From: an uncultured Gammaproteobacteria bacterium
GTDB taxonomy: Bacteria; Pseudomonadota; Gammaproteobacteria; Pseudomonadales; Pseudohongiellaceae
NCBI GenBank assembly: GCA_913031035.1
Contig: CAJWGN010000017.1
Location: 1-38,337, forward strand
Direction of reading: 5' to 3'
Length of the DNA: 38,337 bases
The notes under the pieces were generated by a model, which saw only the letters and a list, made by a program, of their open reading frames with translations, was not told the DNA's origin and did not search any database. Positions 18,263 through 25,777 of the stretch are shown piece by piece. Made by a program: the position numbers and the translations under genes. Within the stretch, counting starts at the first letter, position 1, and each line of letters opens with the position of its first letter.

Positions 18263-20008
18263 TCAGGCAGAGTCTTGCAATGTGTGAAAAGACATAAAGT
18301 AATCATAGCCCTTGGCACCTAAAAACCGCGTGAGGGTCTTACGACTGGTTTGCCGCGCGTCGACTATAATGAGGCCTTCGAGGGAATCATTGAACCCGGA
18401 ATGAACATTAAAGCAGACCATTTTGCCATTTAATGACAAGTAGTGCCTGAGCAAAACAGGAACAGCTTTGCCAGGATCGCAGCGCCCAATCAGCTTGCCC
18501 AGCATTTTCACATTGGCCAGCTCAGAGAGCATTTCAAGAGTCCAAACTCTGTTACGTACTTCTAATGGCGTAATAGGCTTGACTAAAGAGGCAAAATCTT
18601 TCGCCTGAAAATTCGTTAATAGAGTGTCAGAAATAAGTGAGCGCGCTAAATCACTGTATTCTCGGGAAATGCTAACGGAGCCAAACAGCGTGTGATACTT
18701 GGGGCGCTGAACCAATATGGCACCAATGCCTCGCCATAAAAGATTAAGGGATACCGGTCGGCGCTGATAGTCCGGGTGGATAAACGAACGGCCCATTTCA
18801 ATAGCCGAGCCAAGCTTAGTGATAAAGCTTTCGTCGTACTCATACAACGAGCGGCTGTAAAGTCCCTTTACACCGTGGGCGGCTACTATTTCATCTACCA
18901 GCCCAACGCGATAGGCCCCTGCTATACGACTCTCACCTTTGTCCCAAAGGAAAAGATGCAGGTAGTGAGGGTCAAACTCATCAGAGTCTTTCGACAGACC
19001 GGTGCCTTCTCCCACCGCCCTAAATGAAAATTCCCGCGCTATTGCGATTTGGTCCATCATGTTGCCAAGCTTGTCGTAAGGCGCACAATAAACATCAAAC
19101 TCTTCATGCTCGATAAGCCGGTATTGCTCCAATGAGGCCAAAGTCTCATGCACCGCAATCAAACTATAATCGCTGTCAATGTGATCAATCCCCTGAGGCG
19201 ATGCGGCCTTCATTTTGACTGGCTCCTGAGCCAACGCATCAGTGCTAACCCGTATGTATTCAGTAACGGCTTTCGGGCTTTTCAATAATCGAAGCTCGGT
19301 AGCGGGGATTGGTCGCCCGATCGACAATGGTAATTTGTAATTCTGTTTGTTCGCCAGCTGCCTTGGCAGCAGCATCGTGCGCAGGCGCGGATGTATTCGG
19401 CCCGCTGTGTAAAAATAATTACTGTTTCTGCCCCCAACATATACGGGAACACAGGGGCATTCATGGCGCTTAATTAACTGGCCCACCAAGCGAGACCACG
19501 GCCTGTCTTGAACGCGCCTATGCTTATGCTCATAAGCGGAGACCATCCCAGCCGGAAAAATCAACATGGCACCGTCACTTTTTAAATGCTGATGAACCTG
19601 TTTGATACCGCCCACATTGCCAGACGCGCCCGTGGACGACAGAACATCAACGCCAATGAACATCTCTAACAATTCTGGGATGCGACGTAAAAGCTGATTA
19701 GTGAGAACGCGCAAATCTGGACGGTACTGAGCTATGACTTTAGCTATCGCGACACCTTCCAAGCCCCCCAAGGGGTGATTCGCAACAATAAGAACCGGCC
19801 CAGTTTTGGGGATTTCTAATAATTGTTCCCCATTTTCAATCTGCAGAGTAATCCCAAGCGCGTTCAGCGAATGGTCCAGAAATTCATGGGCAGAGCAATT
19901 GGGTGGACGCTCTTCATAGATATAAGCGAGTCTAGCTAAGCCTAGCGCCTTCTCTAAAACACTGGCTAAAAATCTAGGCTTTATGGGCAGCCAACAAGGA
20001 TTAGTCAT
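18263..20008 (-). CDS. OlsF-like bifunctional acyltransferase
   Basis: 581 aa, two domains. The N-terminal half (res. ~60-260) is a PlsC/LPLAT-type O-acyltransferase with NHPLGGLEG (res. 77-85) and FPAG (res. 151-154); the acidic residue of the motif is Glu where many relatives have Asp. The C-terminal half (res. ~300-560) resembles OlsB-type N-acyltransferases (GNAT/hemolysin family) with AREFSFRAVGEG, SRIAGAYRVG (360-369) and EMGRSFIHPDYQ (404-415). This domain order is that of OlsF of Serratia and Flavobacterium, which makes ornithine lipids from ornithine. The acceptor here could be ornithine, glycine or another amino acid. It overlaps the upstream ATP-grasp gene by eight bases, so the two are translationally coupled. 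Confidence 0.82.
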   Translation of the reverse strand: MTNPCWLPIKPRFLASVLEKALGLARLAYIYEERPPNCSAHEFLDHSLNALGITLQIENGEQLLEIPKTGPVLIVANHPLGGLEGVAIAKVIAQYRPDLRVLTNQLLRRIPELLEMFIGVDVLSSTGASGNVGGIKQVHQHLKSDGAMLIFPAGMVSAYEHKHRRVQDRPWSRLVGQLIKRHECPCVPVYVGGRNSNYFYTAGRIHPRLRTMLLPRQLANKQNYKLPLSIGRPIPATELRLLKSPKAVTEYIRVSTDALAQEPVKMKAASPQGIDHIDSDYSLIAVHETLASLEQYRLIEHEEFDVYCAPYDKLGNMMDQIAIAREFSFRAVGEGTGLSKDSDEFDPHYLHLFLWDKGESRIAGAYRVGLVDEIVAAHGVKGLYSRSLYEYDESFITKLGSAIEMGRSFIHPDYQRRPVSLNLLWRGIGAILVQRPKYHTLFGSVSISREYSDLARSLISDTLLTNFQAKDFASLVKPITPLEVRNRVWTLEMLSELANVKMLGKLIGRCDPGKAVPVLLRHYLSLNGKMVCFNVHSGFNDSLEGLIIVDARQTSRKTLTRFLGAKGYDYFMSFHTLQDSA

Positions 20009-21170
20009 TTTTGGGATATTGTTTTACTAGTTTATTTTCATAGCGCCATGCTTTTAATAGCGCCAGTATTCCGGGTGGCTTATGACCTAGTCGCCGGTTT
20101 TTTTCGCCAAGTGTAAACAGCGTACTGTATTGCTGCAATAGTGTTTTGAGCGCACTGCCTAAACTTGCATCCCTATCCCAGATATTAATCGATTCTGAAC
20201 TAGCCCCATTAATCTCGATAATCTCAAAGTCTGTTCCTGCACTTAGGCTAACGGGATCTTTAAATTTAAGGTCAAGCCGTCCGTAATGAAAACCTGGAAT
20301 ATCAGCGAAAATTCTATCCAAGGACTGTGACAATTTAGTGTTAATTAGCTCTTGCGCGTCGCGAAACACAGCACCGCGACAATGGCTGGCAGAAAACACC
20401 AGTCGATAAGGTTCTCCATCTGCTAAGACACTATCCCAAACCTGTGCATGCCTCTCCTTGTAAAGATGCAGCAACTCGCCGGCTCTAGGATCAGACGCCA
20501 CCAGCTGAGCCAGTGTCTCGCGGCCATTGCCGACGACATAGGGTGTGTACTTTAATGTAAGCGAGGTGACTATGCCGGCTTCTGCGTCTGGGTGTTTGAC
20601 ATAAAAAACACCGGCCTCTGCTTCCCATTGACTGAGCTGCTGGAACTGGACCACACCCAAACAAGGAAACTCACTAATGTAATTCAACACGGCTTTACTG
20701 TCCTCGAGGAGCTTTACCCCAGCTCCTCGACAACCAACATTGGGCTTGCCCACAATTGGAAGCGTAAAACCTTGCTGATCTAAAAGCTGAAGCACCGCTT
20801 TAGTTTGAACAGTTGCATCTTCAGCACTGACCTCATAGAGCATCCAAGGTAGAATCCACTGCCGCGCCGTTTCTCCCGCGACATCAAAAACAGCAGATTT
20901 AGCGACCCCAACCATGCCCGATAACGGGATTGCGGGATTAGCCAGCAATGGCAAACTCAAGCTCCTGTAACGAACAGAAAGAAGAATCCATTGCACTACC
21001 ACAGGAAGATAAACCAGCCAGATAGGCCAGAACTCAAAAAAAGATGTGGACCTCCCACTCAGGTCGAGGGGGGGCATTCCTGGAGGTACGTACGGAGGCG
21101 CGCTTGCTGCCTTTAAAGACAGGGAAGATTCAGCTGGAGTATTACTCAATTGGCTATAGTTCCTACTCAT
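20001..21170 (-). CDS. Membrane-anchored ATP-grasp ligase
   Basis: 389 aa. After a Pro/Ser-rich N-terminal 40 residues comes a hydrophobic span (res. ~46-66, WPIWLVYLPVVVQWILL), then an ATP-grasp domain (res. ~110-340) of the D-Ala-D-Ala ligase/carboxylate-amine ligase style. Supporting residues are K142 in GKPNVGCRGAGV (glycine-rich loop), the acidic D290 in GRLDLKF and the metal pair E309 and N311 in EIIEINGASSE. Such enzymes activate a carboxylate as acyl phosphate and couple it to an amine. Coupling to the OlsF-like acyltransferase by an eight-base overlap suggests a lipid or amino-acid-lipid substrate. The exact substrates are unknown; the annotation stops at the fold and mechanism. Confidence 0.78.
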   Translation of the reverse strand: MSRNYSQLSNTPAESSLSLKAASAPPYVPPGMPPLDLSGRSTSFFEFWPIWLVYLPVVVQWILLSVRYRSLSLPLLANPAIPLSGMVGVAKSAVFDVAGETARQWILPWMLYEVSAEDATVQTKAVLQLLDQQGFTLPIVGKPNVGCRGAGVKLLEDSKAVLNYISEFPCLGVVQFQQLSQWEAEAGVFYVKHPDAEAGIVTSLTLKYTPYVVGNGRETLAQLVASDPRAGELLHLYKERHAQVWDSVLADGEPYRLVFSASHCRGAVFRDAQELINTKLSQSLDRIFADIPGFHYGRLDLKFKDPVSLSAGTDFEIIEINGASSESINIWDRDASLGSALKTLLQQYSTLFTLGEKNRRLGHKPPGILALLKAWRYENKLVKQYPKND

Positions 21171-21369
21171 GGCTATATGACCGTAGCCATGACCGTTTTG
21201 TTACGGCTAAGCTATTCTTTTTATGCCTCGCACAATAGCACATTTTCCCAGCTGGACTTCTCAAAGAACTTATTTCTCAAAGAAGCCAAAATCTCAATTG
21301 AGCACCTAAAACTCCAACAATCTGTCGGCTTAAGGCCCAAGTAAGTTCCAGCGGTGCCGCTATACAGCT

Positions 21370-21783
21370 ATGTTTAGTAAATTTATCATCACTGTTTTTG
21401 TCATTGCTGTCGCTGTTATAGTTCTGCGGCAGAGAAGCTCCAATCAGGGTAAGAACAATCAGCGGGCTAAGACTTCCCAGACACCGAAACCAAACGGGGC
21501 TATTTCCAAAGGCCCTGAAAAAGGCCAGTTGTCTAAGGATATGCAGCTCGGAGCCTACCTATTTTTGCTGTTAACCGCCGGCATCGGTGGCGCAATGTAC
21601 TATTTCCAATGGCAAGACGATCACAGCGTCCTCACCATTAACCTATATCGAGATAGTCAGATCGAACCGGTCAGCTACGACGTCTACAAATACCAGCTAC
21701 GTGAAAAATCTTTTATCACTATTGGAGGACTATCCGTTGCCGTTGCGAGCAGTGAAAGAATGGAAATAGTAGGTCTCGAATAG
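21370..21783 (+). CDS. Uncharacterised two-span membrane protein, 137 aa
   Basis: Family not recognised. An N-terminal span (res. 4-19, FIITVFVIAVAVIVL) is followed by a basic, Lys/Gln/Pro-rich hydrophilic linker (res. 20-55), a second span (about 60-78, LGAYLFLLLTAGIGGAMYY) and a 58-residue soluble tail with strand-like segments (SVLTINLYR, VSYDVYKYQL, ITIGGLSVAVASSERMEIVGL). The tail could be a small beta domain in the periplasm or cytoplasm. No good ribosome-binding site precedes the ATG. It is divergent from the ATP-grasp gene, 199 bases away; the shared region probably holds both promoters. Confidence 0.65.
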   Translation: MFSKFIITVFVIAVAVIVLRQRSSNQGKNNQRAKTSQTPKPNGAISKGPEKGQLSKDMQLGAYLFLLLTAGIGGAMYYFQWQDDHSVLTINLYRDSQIEPVSYDVYKYQLREKSFITIGGLSVAVASSERMEIVGLE

Positions 21784-21821
21784 CTTATCAGGAGGCCTTT
21801 GGTAGTTCTTTGTTAGCGTGT

Positions 21822-21865
21822 TGATAGCCATTGCTCTGCAGTCGCCGCTAGCGAGGGGGCTATCA
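21822..21865. terminator. Inverted repeat after the 137 aa membrane protein
   Basis: A perfect 8-base repeat TGATAGCC / GGCTATCA encloses 28 bases, which contain a smaller TCGC/GCGA hairpin. A short TTT follows on the plus strand. It may end the plus-strand transcript and also the minus-strand transcript reading through the DUF4252 remnant. Confidence 0.4.
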
Positions 21866-21913
21866 TTTAAGAGGCCTTAGAAGCCGCTAAATCTTCCATA
21901 AACCCAAACAAAC

Positions 21914-22445
21914 TCAACCCGCGCGGCTGTCATCGCGACGCCCATGGGCTGATTCCAAAGCGTAGTTCATCATCTTATCGATGTCGCCGCCGATGCTTAT
22001 CAACACTAATTCGTCATGCTCCATGACAAACACAGATATAGCCTCCAAGCTATTCCTTGCCAAATCCAAGCCCGCAAACACCCATACGTTTTGGCCATCA
22101 TCCCTGACTCGAACTATTTGCTCCCATCAAAGGCTGGCATCTTTTTCTAGCAAACTGTCTTGGAAGGTTTGGCGGGAAAAATTCCTATCTGTTTCTAGCC
22201 CGTGCACTTTATAAGCGGCCATGTGAACTCTATCGATTTCAGATAAACCTTGACCACCCAAACTCAGTACATCTAGAACGTTGAACATTACCCCCCCACC
22301 CAACATTAACGGCGACTTCCTTTTCCAAAGTAATGCCAGGGTTTTGTTCAAGTATGGCGTTTCTTATGAGGCGCAGTGGCCGGTCAGAGAAGGACATGCA
22401 GCCTGTCGACATAACCATGAATAACGCTATCCCTAACCTTTTCAT
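21914..22445 (-). pseudogene. Frameshifted and interrupted DUF4252 paralogue
   Basis: Reading minus from ATG 22445 gives a lipoprotein-like leader MKRLGIALFMVMSTGCMSF and about 50 residues, up to a G7 run (22291-22297). One extra G shifts the frame; removing it continues as VMFNVLDVLSLGGQGL... to an in-frame TGA at 22127-22129. Translation resumes after the TGA with WEQIVRVRDDGQNV and HDELVLISIGGDIDKM, which line up with GWERVVRVREDD and REIVLVNIVGDIS in the intact neighbour. The TGA sits where the intact gene has the Gly codon before Trp, so GGA to TGA is the likely change. The true stop is TGA 21914-21916. Two independent lesions argue for a genuine pseudogene rather than a single read error. 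Confidence 0.75.
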
Positions 22446-22467
22446 AAACTGGCGCCCGCCGATTAAC

Positions 22468-23028
22468 TTAATCTATTTCTATTTCTATGTCGGTAAGCTC
22501 AACTATGTCAAAACGGCGGCCAAGAGCGCTAATATCATCAGTGCTGATATCACCCACTATATTCACTAAAACAATCTCTCTAGGCTCAGCCACCATTATC
22601 GCGACTCCGTGAATCCGCTCAGCGTTTTCCGAAAGTCGGAAGTAAATATCAACGTGGCTGTCATCTTCACGCACTCGAACCACACGCTCCCAGCCTTTCG
22701 CATCCAACTCCTTTGCTGTCTGATTCATTGATGCAGATATTTCATCTATATTAATCGCATCACTTTCGAAAACATTGACCGTAACCCGCAGCAATTTGGA
22801 AATGAACTCTGCTGCCTGCTCATCCTCAGTCCGTATTAAATTTGTCATCATATTCAACAACGGCGCTTTAAGGCTCACTTCAACCTTAGGCTCAACGTTT
22901 GCTATGGACGTCAGCGTGGAGAAATCTACGAATCCGGGGTGGTTGTCAACAGACCTATCTGCCGCAACTGCGAAGGGAGCAAAAGCGCAGATGATTAATG
23001 GCACTAGTACTCTTTTAATAATTTTCAT
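22468..23028 (-). CDS. DUF4252 exported protein of a sigma/anti-sigma locus
   Basis: 186 aa. The start at 23028 is chosen because GAGGT lies seven bases upstream; a longer frame to 23121 would overlap the anti-sigma gene. A signal peptide is seen (KRVLVPLIICAFAPFAVAA, cut likely after AVAA). The mature part has the DUF4252 layout: FVDFSTLT at the start, a middle helix segment with LLRVTVNVFESD, then GWERVVRVREDDSHVDIYFR and the closing REIVLVNIVGDIS. The protein ends in an acidic DIEIEID tail. Function of the family is unknown; members are usually encoded with an ECF sigma factor and anti-sigma factor, as here, and may be envelope-stress outputs or sensors. Confidence 0.85.
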   Translation of the reverse strand: MKIIKRVLVPLIICAFAPFAVAADRSVDNHPGFVDFSTLTSIANVEPKVEVSLKAPLLNMMTNLIRTEDEQAAEFISKLLRVTVNVFESDAINIDEISASMNQTAKELDAKGWERVVRVREDDSHVDIYFRLSENAERIHGVAIMVAEPREIVLVNIVGDISTDDISALGRRFDIVELTDIEIEID

Positions 23029-23053
23029 ATTGATACCTCGTTTTCTGGCGGAA

Positions 23054-23097
23054 CCGATTAAATCGGCAAAATAATTTAAATCCGATCTAAATCGGAT
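23054..23097 (-). terminator. Twin hairpins between anti-sigma and DUF4252 genes
   Basis: Two related palindromes stand 14 bases apart: ATCCGAT-CTAA-ATCGGAT (23080-23097, perfect 7-base stem) and CCGAT-TAA-ATCGG (23054-23066). On the transcribed minus strand the first is followed by an A/T-rich stretch ending TTATTTT, as in a leaky intrinsic terminator. Its stem overlaps the anti-sigma stop codon. It could reduce DUF4252 expression relative to sigma/anti-sigma, or the pair may be operator sites. Confidence 0.4.
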
Positions 23098-23743
23098 CGT
23101 TTCGCAATACCCGACTCCCAATACGTCGGTTTAAGCGCGGGCGATCAAACGATGCATTAAGTGATTCTTGCAAAGGTGTAACCACAAAGCGCTCACCAAT
23201 CATGACCTCAGTGCGCTTGCTGACGTCATTTAAATACTCAATTGCTAAATTCAGATCCAGTAAAGCTTTTTGGATTTCCTCTGAACTGTAACTATCGGCA
23301 GTCGTATTCGCGGCTTGCTGACTCGGTAATGCAACATCGGTCTCCAGCAGTTGACCACTCATTGACATCACTACTACGGCGAATGCCAAAGCAGGAACCG
23401 CGAATCGCAGTGATAATGGCATAGCTGACAACCAATCATTAACTGGCTGCCAAAAACTCCCCGGCGACCGCATGGGTAAAGGTTCTGGTTGGCGCTCATG
23501 CTGCGAAATTCTATGGGCCGGCTCTAATGCCAGGTCACTGCAATCCATCATTGGTAGATCCATCACCGCATCGTGCAAATTACGAGCAAAATGCAGTTCC
23601 TTGGCACAAGCTGCGCAGGAATGAACATGCCCCATGAACACCTCTAACTGGGCAACCACAAGCTCTCCGTCGAGAAAGCTATCGATCTGCAGTTGAACGA
23701 AATAACATTGGGAATCAGGAGATGTCTGCATAATTTTGCTCAA
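23087..23743 (-). CDS. Zinc-finger anti-sigma factor, membrane-bound
   Basis: 218 aa single-pass protein that should hold the ECF sigma factor encoded just upstream. The N-terminal ZAS zinc motif H39-x3-C43-x2-C46 (HVHSCAACAKEL) is visible inside a helical sigma-binding domain. A hydrophobic span follows at about res. 110-130 (LRFAVPALAFAVVVMSMSG), and the rest is periplasmic, with EEIQKALLDLNLAIEYLNDV, which resembles a helical sensor stalk. Its ATG overlaps the sigma stop (ATGA), so synthesis is coupled. The signal it senses is unknown. Confidence 0.88.
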   Translation of the reverse strand: MSKIMQTSPDSQCYFVQLQIDSFLDGELVVAQLEVFMGHVHSCAACAKELHFARNLHDAVMDLPMMDCSDLALEPAHRISQHERQPEPLPMRSPGSFWQPVNDWLSAMPLSLRFAVPALAFAVVVMSMSGQLLETDVALPSQQAANTTADSYSSEEIQKALLDLNLAIEYLNDVSKRTEVMIGERFVVTPLQESLNASFDRPRLNRRIGSRVLRNDPI

Positions 23744-24297
23744 TTGGCTGTTCCATGAACGTAACCGGACTCTGCTGTCCCGGGCACTGAACTATTAAAT
23801 AAATCTCTTAAAGCCGTATCTTCTCTCAGTTTTCGTCTGGCGCGATGCAAATAAACCTTCACCTGACTTTCGCTGATATCCAAACTCTCTCGAATATCCA
23901 TATAGCTAGCCCCTTGTATGTCGCGCATGATGACGATGCTTTTAAACGGATCTTCCAAAGCGTGTATAGCCTTCATTATTTGAACTCTGCAAACTTCTTG
24001 ATCAAGTTCAGCCCCCTCTACACTTTCCGATGCCTGTTGCTCAACTTCGGCATAGCTGTCCACCCCATCATCGCGAGGCTTTTGACGCCTGACGTGGTCA
24101 ATGACTGCATTATGAGCGACTCGCATAAGCCAGCCCCCGACTTTCAAGTGATCGATCTTCTGCCAGTTTTGCCAGAGCTTGACAAAAACCTCTTGAGTCA
24201 CATCCTCCGCATCGGCTTTAACGCGCAGGCTGTAGTAGGCAAAAGAGAAAACCCTTTGCCTGTGCTGATTCATGACTTGTTGGTATTGCGTTAACAT
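23740..24297 (-). CDS. ECF-family RNA polymerase sigma factor
   Basis: 185 aa if started at ATG 24297 (MLTQYQQVMNQ); a frame from 24360 is longer but runs through a C8 tract and has no family resemblance there. Region 2 is visible as FAYYSLRVKADAEDVTQEVFVKLWQNW followed by GGWLMRVAHNAVIDHVRR, and region 4 as EDPFKSIVIMRDIQGASYMDIRESL with the helix-turn-helix SESQVKVYLHRARRKLRE. It is co-expressed with the anti-sigma factor through a four-base overlap. A plausible ECF-type promoter stands directly upstream, which suggests autoregulation. If that promoter is real, the functional start might be M9 (24273). Confidence 0.9.
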   Translation of the reverse strand: MLTQYQQVMNQHRQRVFSFAYYSLRVKADAEDVTQEVFVKLWQNWQKIDHLKVGGWLMRVAHNAVIDHVRRQKPRDDGVDSYAEVEQQASESVEGAELDQEVCRVQIMKAIHALEDPFKSIVIMRDIQGASYMDIRESLDISESQVKVYLHRARRKLREDTALRDLFNSSVPGTAESGYVHGTAN

Positions 24298-24304
24298 TGT
24301 ATAT

Positions 24305-24332
24305 AAAGACGGGGGGGGTGAAAGAAAGTTAC
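24305..24332 (-). promoter_or_regulatory. Candidate ECF autoregulatory promoter with C8 spacer
   Basis: On the minus strand GTAACTT (24332-24326), 15 spacer bases and GTCTTT (24310-24305) resemble the RpoE-type GGAACTT-N15/16-GTC pattern. Eight of the fifteen spacer bases are one C tract (24311-24318). Transcription would start about 1-3 bases before ATG 24297, hence leaderless or starting at the next Met. Confidence 0.35.
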
Positions 24333-24429
24333 AGAACACTTCGATTTTTTCGAAAAACAATCAAACTGAAAAATCAAACTGGAAAAAACGTTACTTTATC
24401 TCATTAGGTGAGGTGTGTTTTAGTCATTT

Positions 24430-24438
24430 TGATACACT
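24430..24438 (+). promoter_or_regulatory. Extended -10 element of hydrolase gene
   Basis: TGATACACT reads as TGn plus TACACT, an extended -10 with two mismatches to TATAAT, about 38 bases before the hydrolase ATG at 24476. No good -35 is seen. Confidence 0.25.
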
Positions 24439-24475
24439 AATAGTAATCAACTAACTTGCCAGCAGCCCCAGATTA

Positions 24476-25159
24476 ATGCGAAACCTTAAAATCTTCTTCT
24501 TTCTCCTACTATTGCCTCTGTTTGCAACTAGCCAAGCAGCGGAAGAAACAGTGTTCATCAATGATGACGTCGCCATCAAACTCTATTATTTTGCCCCTGC
24601 AGCAGAATTTGAAACCCCACGACTGGCAATACTGCTCTCGGGAGGCTCAAATGACGAATACATGGCTCAAGCTCAATATTGGATCGGCAAGGAAATGGTC
24701 AGTAGAGGCTGGGCTATAGCAGTGCCAATTTCTCCGAAAGGAAGAAAGTATTTTGTTGAGAACTCGCCTGCCCTACCCAAGCTCGTTGATTTCATCCATA
24801 CCAGCCATAACCTCGATCCTCGCAAGCCACTCTTAGTAGGGGTGTCTGGTGGCGGCAGTGCCGCTTTAGCGATAGCGGCCCAGTCTCCGTCTCTTTATGC
24901 GGGAGTGATTGCGACACCTGGGCGTATTTGGAACCCATCAAAGTTCAAAGATCTCGATGGACTACCCATTTACCTTAGAATTGGTGAAAATGACAGCTTC
25001 CGATGGAACAAGCAGCTTCCCACCATGGTGGATGTGCTTCATAGCGCTGGCGGCAACGTTGATGCTGCACTGATGCCTGGCGAAAAACACATATTTGAGT
25101 TGGATTGGGAGAACTTTGATGCCTGGCTGGGAAAGTTGCAACAGCCCTCAGCTAAGTGA
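24476..25159 (+). CDS. Exported alpha/beta hydrolase
   Basis: 227 aa. A signal peptide (MRNLKIFFFLLLLPLFATSQA, cut near res. 21) directs it to the periplasm. The nucleophile elbow G122-V-S124-G-G126 lies in LLVGVSGGGSAA, with the likely acid D173 in IGENDSFRW and the base H205 in GEKHIFELD, a complete Ser-Asp-His triad. LLSGGSNDEYM gives the oxyanion-hole region. The short length resembles dienelactone hydrolase/phospholipase-carboxylesterase relatives or feruloyl-esterase-like enzymes. The substrate cannot be told. It is divergent from the ECF sigma gene, 178 bases apart. Confidence 0.8.
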   Translation: MRNLKIFFFLLLLPLFATSQAAEETVFINDDVAIKLYYFAPAAEFETPRLAILLSGGSNDEYMAQAQYWIGKEMVSRGWAIAVPISPKGRKYFVENSPALPKLVDFIHTSHNLDPRKPLLVGVSGGGSAALAIAAQSPSLYAGVIATPGRIWNPSKFKDLDGLPIYLRIGENDSFRWNKQLPTMVDVLHSAGGNVDAALMPGEKHIFELDWENFDAWLGKLQQPSAK

Positions 25160-25189
25160 CGACTGTTGCGGCTTGAAAAAGTTTTTACG

Positions 25190-25549
25190 CTAGTAACGAA
25201 CTTCCTCAACCCAGTAATTGCTTACCAACCCGTCCAAAAACTCGATTGACAAGGTTTCGACTCGCTCTGATTCAATATCCACTGAGAACACGAGAAAAAG
25301 ACCAACTTCCATATCTTTTTCGGATCGATTTCGATATTTCCAAATTTCAGATCCATCAGCATAGTTCAACTTGGACACTGGCTCCCCAAAAGAATTTTGC
25401 ACCCATTCTTGGTTACTGCTGCCTAACTCAAGCCTAGTAATATCGCCGTCATCCCAAACAGTATGGATTGGTCTTGAATTTGAATCGACCGTAACCAAAC
25501 ACCCGGTGAGCGTTAAACCCATCGCAACTGCTATTATGCTTTTAATCAT
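25190..25549 (-). CDS. Small lipoprotein, BamE/SmpA-like fold
   Basis: 119 aa. A lipoprotein signal peptide ends in the lipobox LTGC (C17), followed by LVTVDS, so it is likely anchored in the outer membrane (no Asp at +2). The mature part contains the pattern VQNSFGEPVSKLNYADGSEIWKYR, which is the loop-strand arrangement of the SmpA/OmlA (BamE-like) small-domain family, where 'xxxGxPxxxxxxxxGxxxWxY' is typical. It is shorter and more divergent than BamE itself, so it is a paralogue-like envelope lipoprotein and not BamE. AAAGGG stands directly before the ATG. Convergent with the hydrolase gene. Confidence 0.72.
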   Translation of the reverse strand: MIKSIIAVAMGLTLTGCLVTVDSNSRPIHTVWDDGDITRLELGSSNQEWVQNSFGEPVSKLNYADGSEIWKYRNRSEKDMEVGLFLVFSVDIESERVETLSIEFLDGLVSNYWVEEVRY

Positions 25550-25777
25550 CCCTTTTATCCCTCGTTGACCTTATCAAGTAGCAAACTGAAAAAGCTGGAT
25601 CTGCCAGCCTATCTCTATAGAGACGCTGCACTGCGTAAATAGTTACAGTTCAGACAGAACACCATAACCAAGTTTTTCTGAATCAAAGCTTAACGAAAGC
25701 CGCTTACTGTCGAAAACATCATATAATCAAAACCAAGACGCCCCTATAGCTGATAAAAAACCATCCAATGGACTCAC

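Noticed and set aside
21044-21344. Overlapping small plus-strand frames opposite the ATP-grasp start.
   Set aside because: They are shadows of the minus-strand gene and its promoter region, with no coding signature.
23845-24294. A 149-codon plus-strand frame opposite the sigma factor gene.
   Set aside because: Fully antisense to a well-supported ECF sigma factor and without recognisable features.
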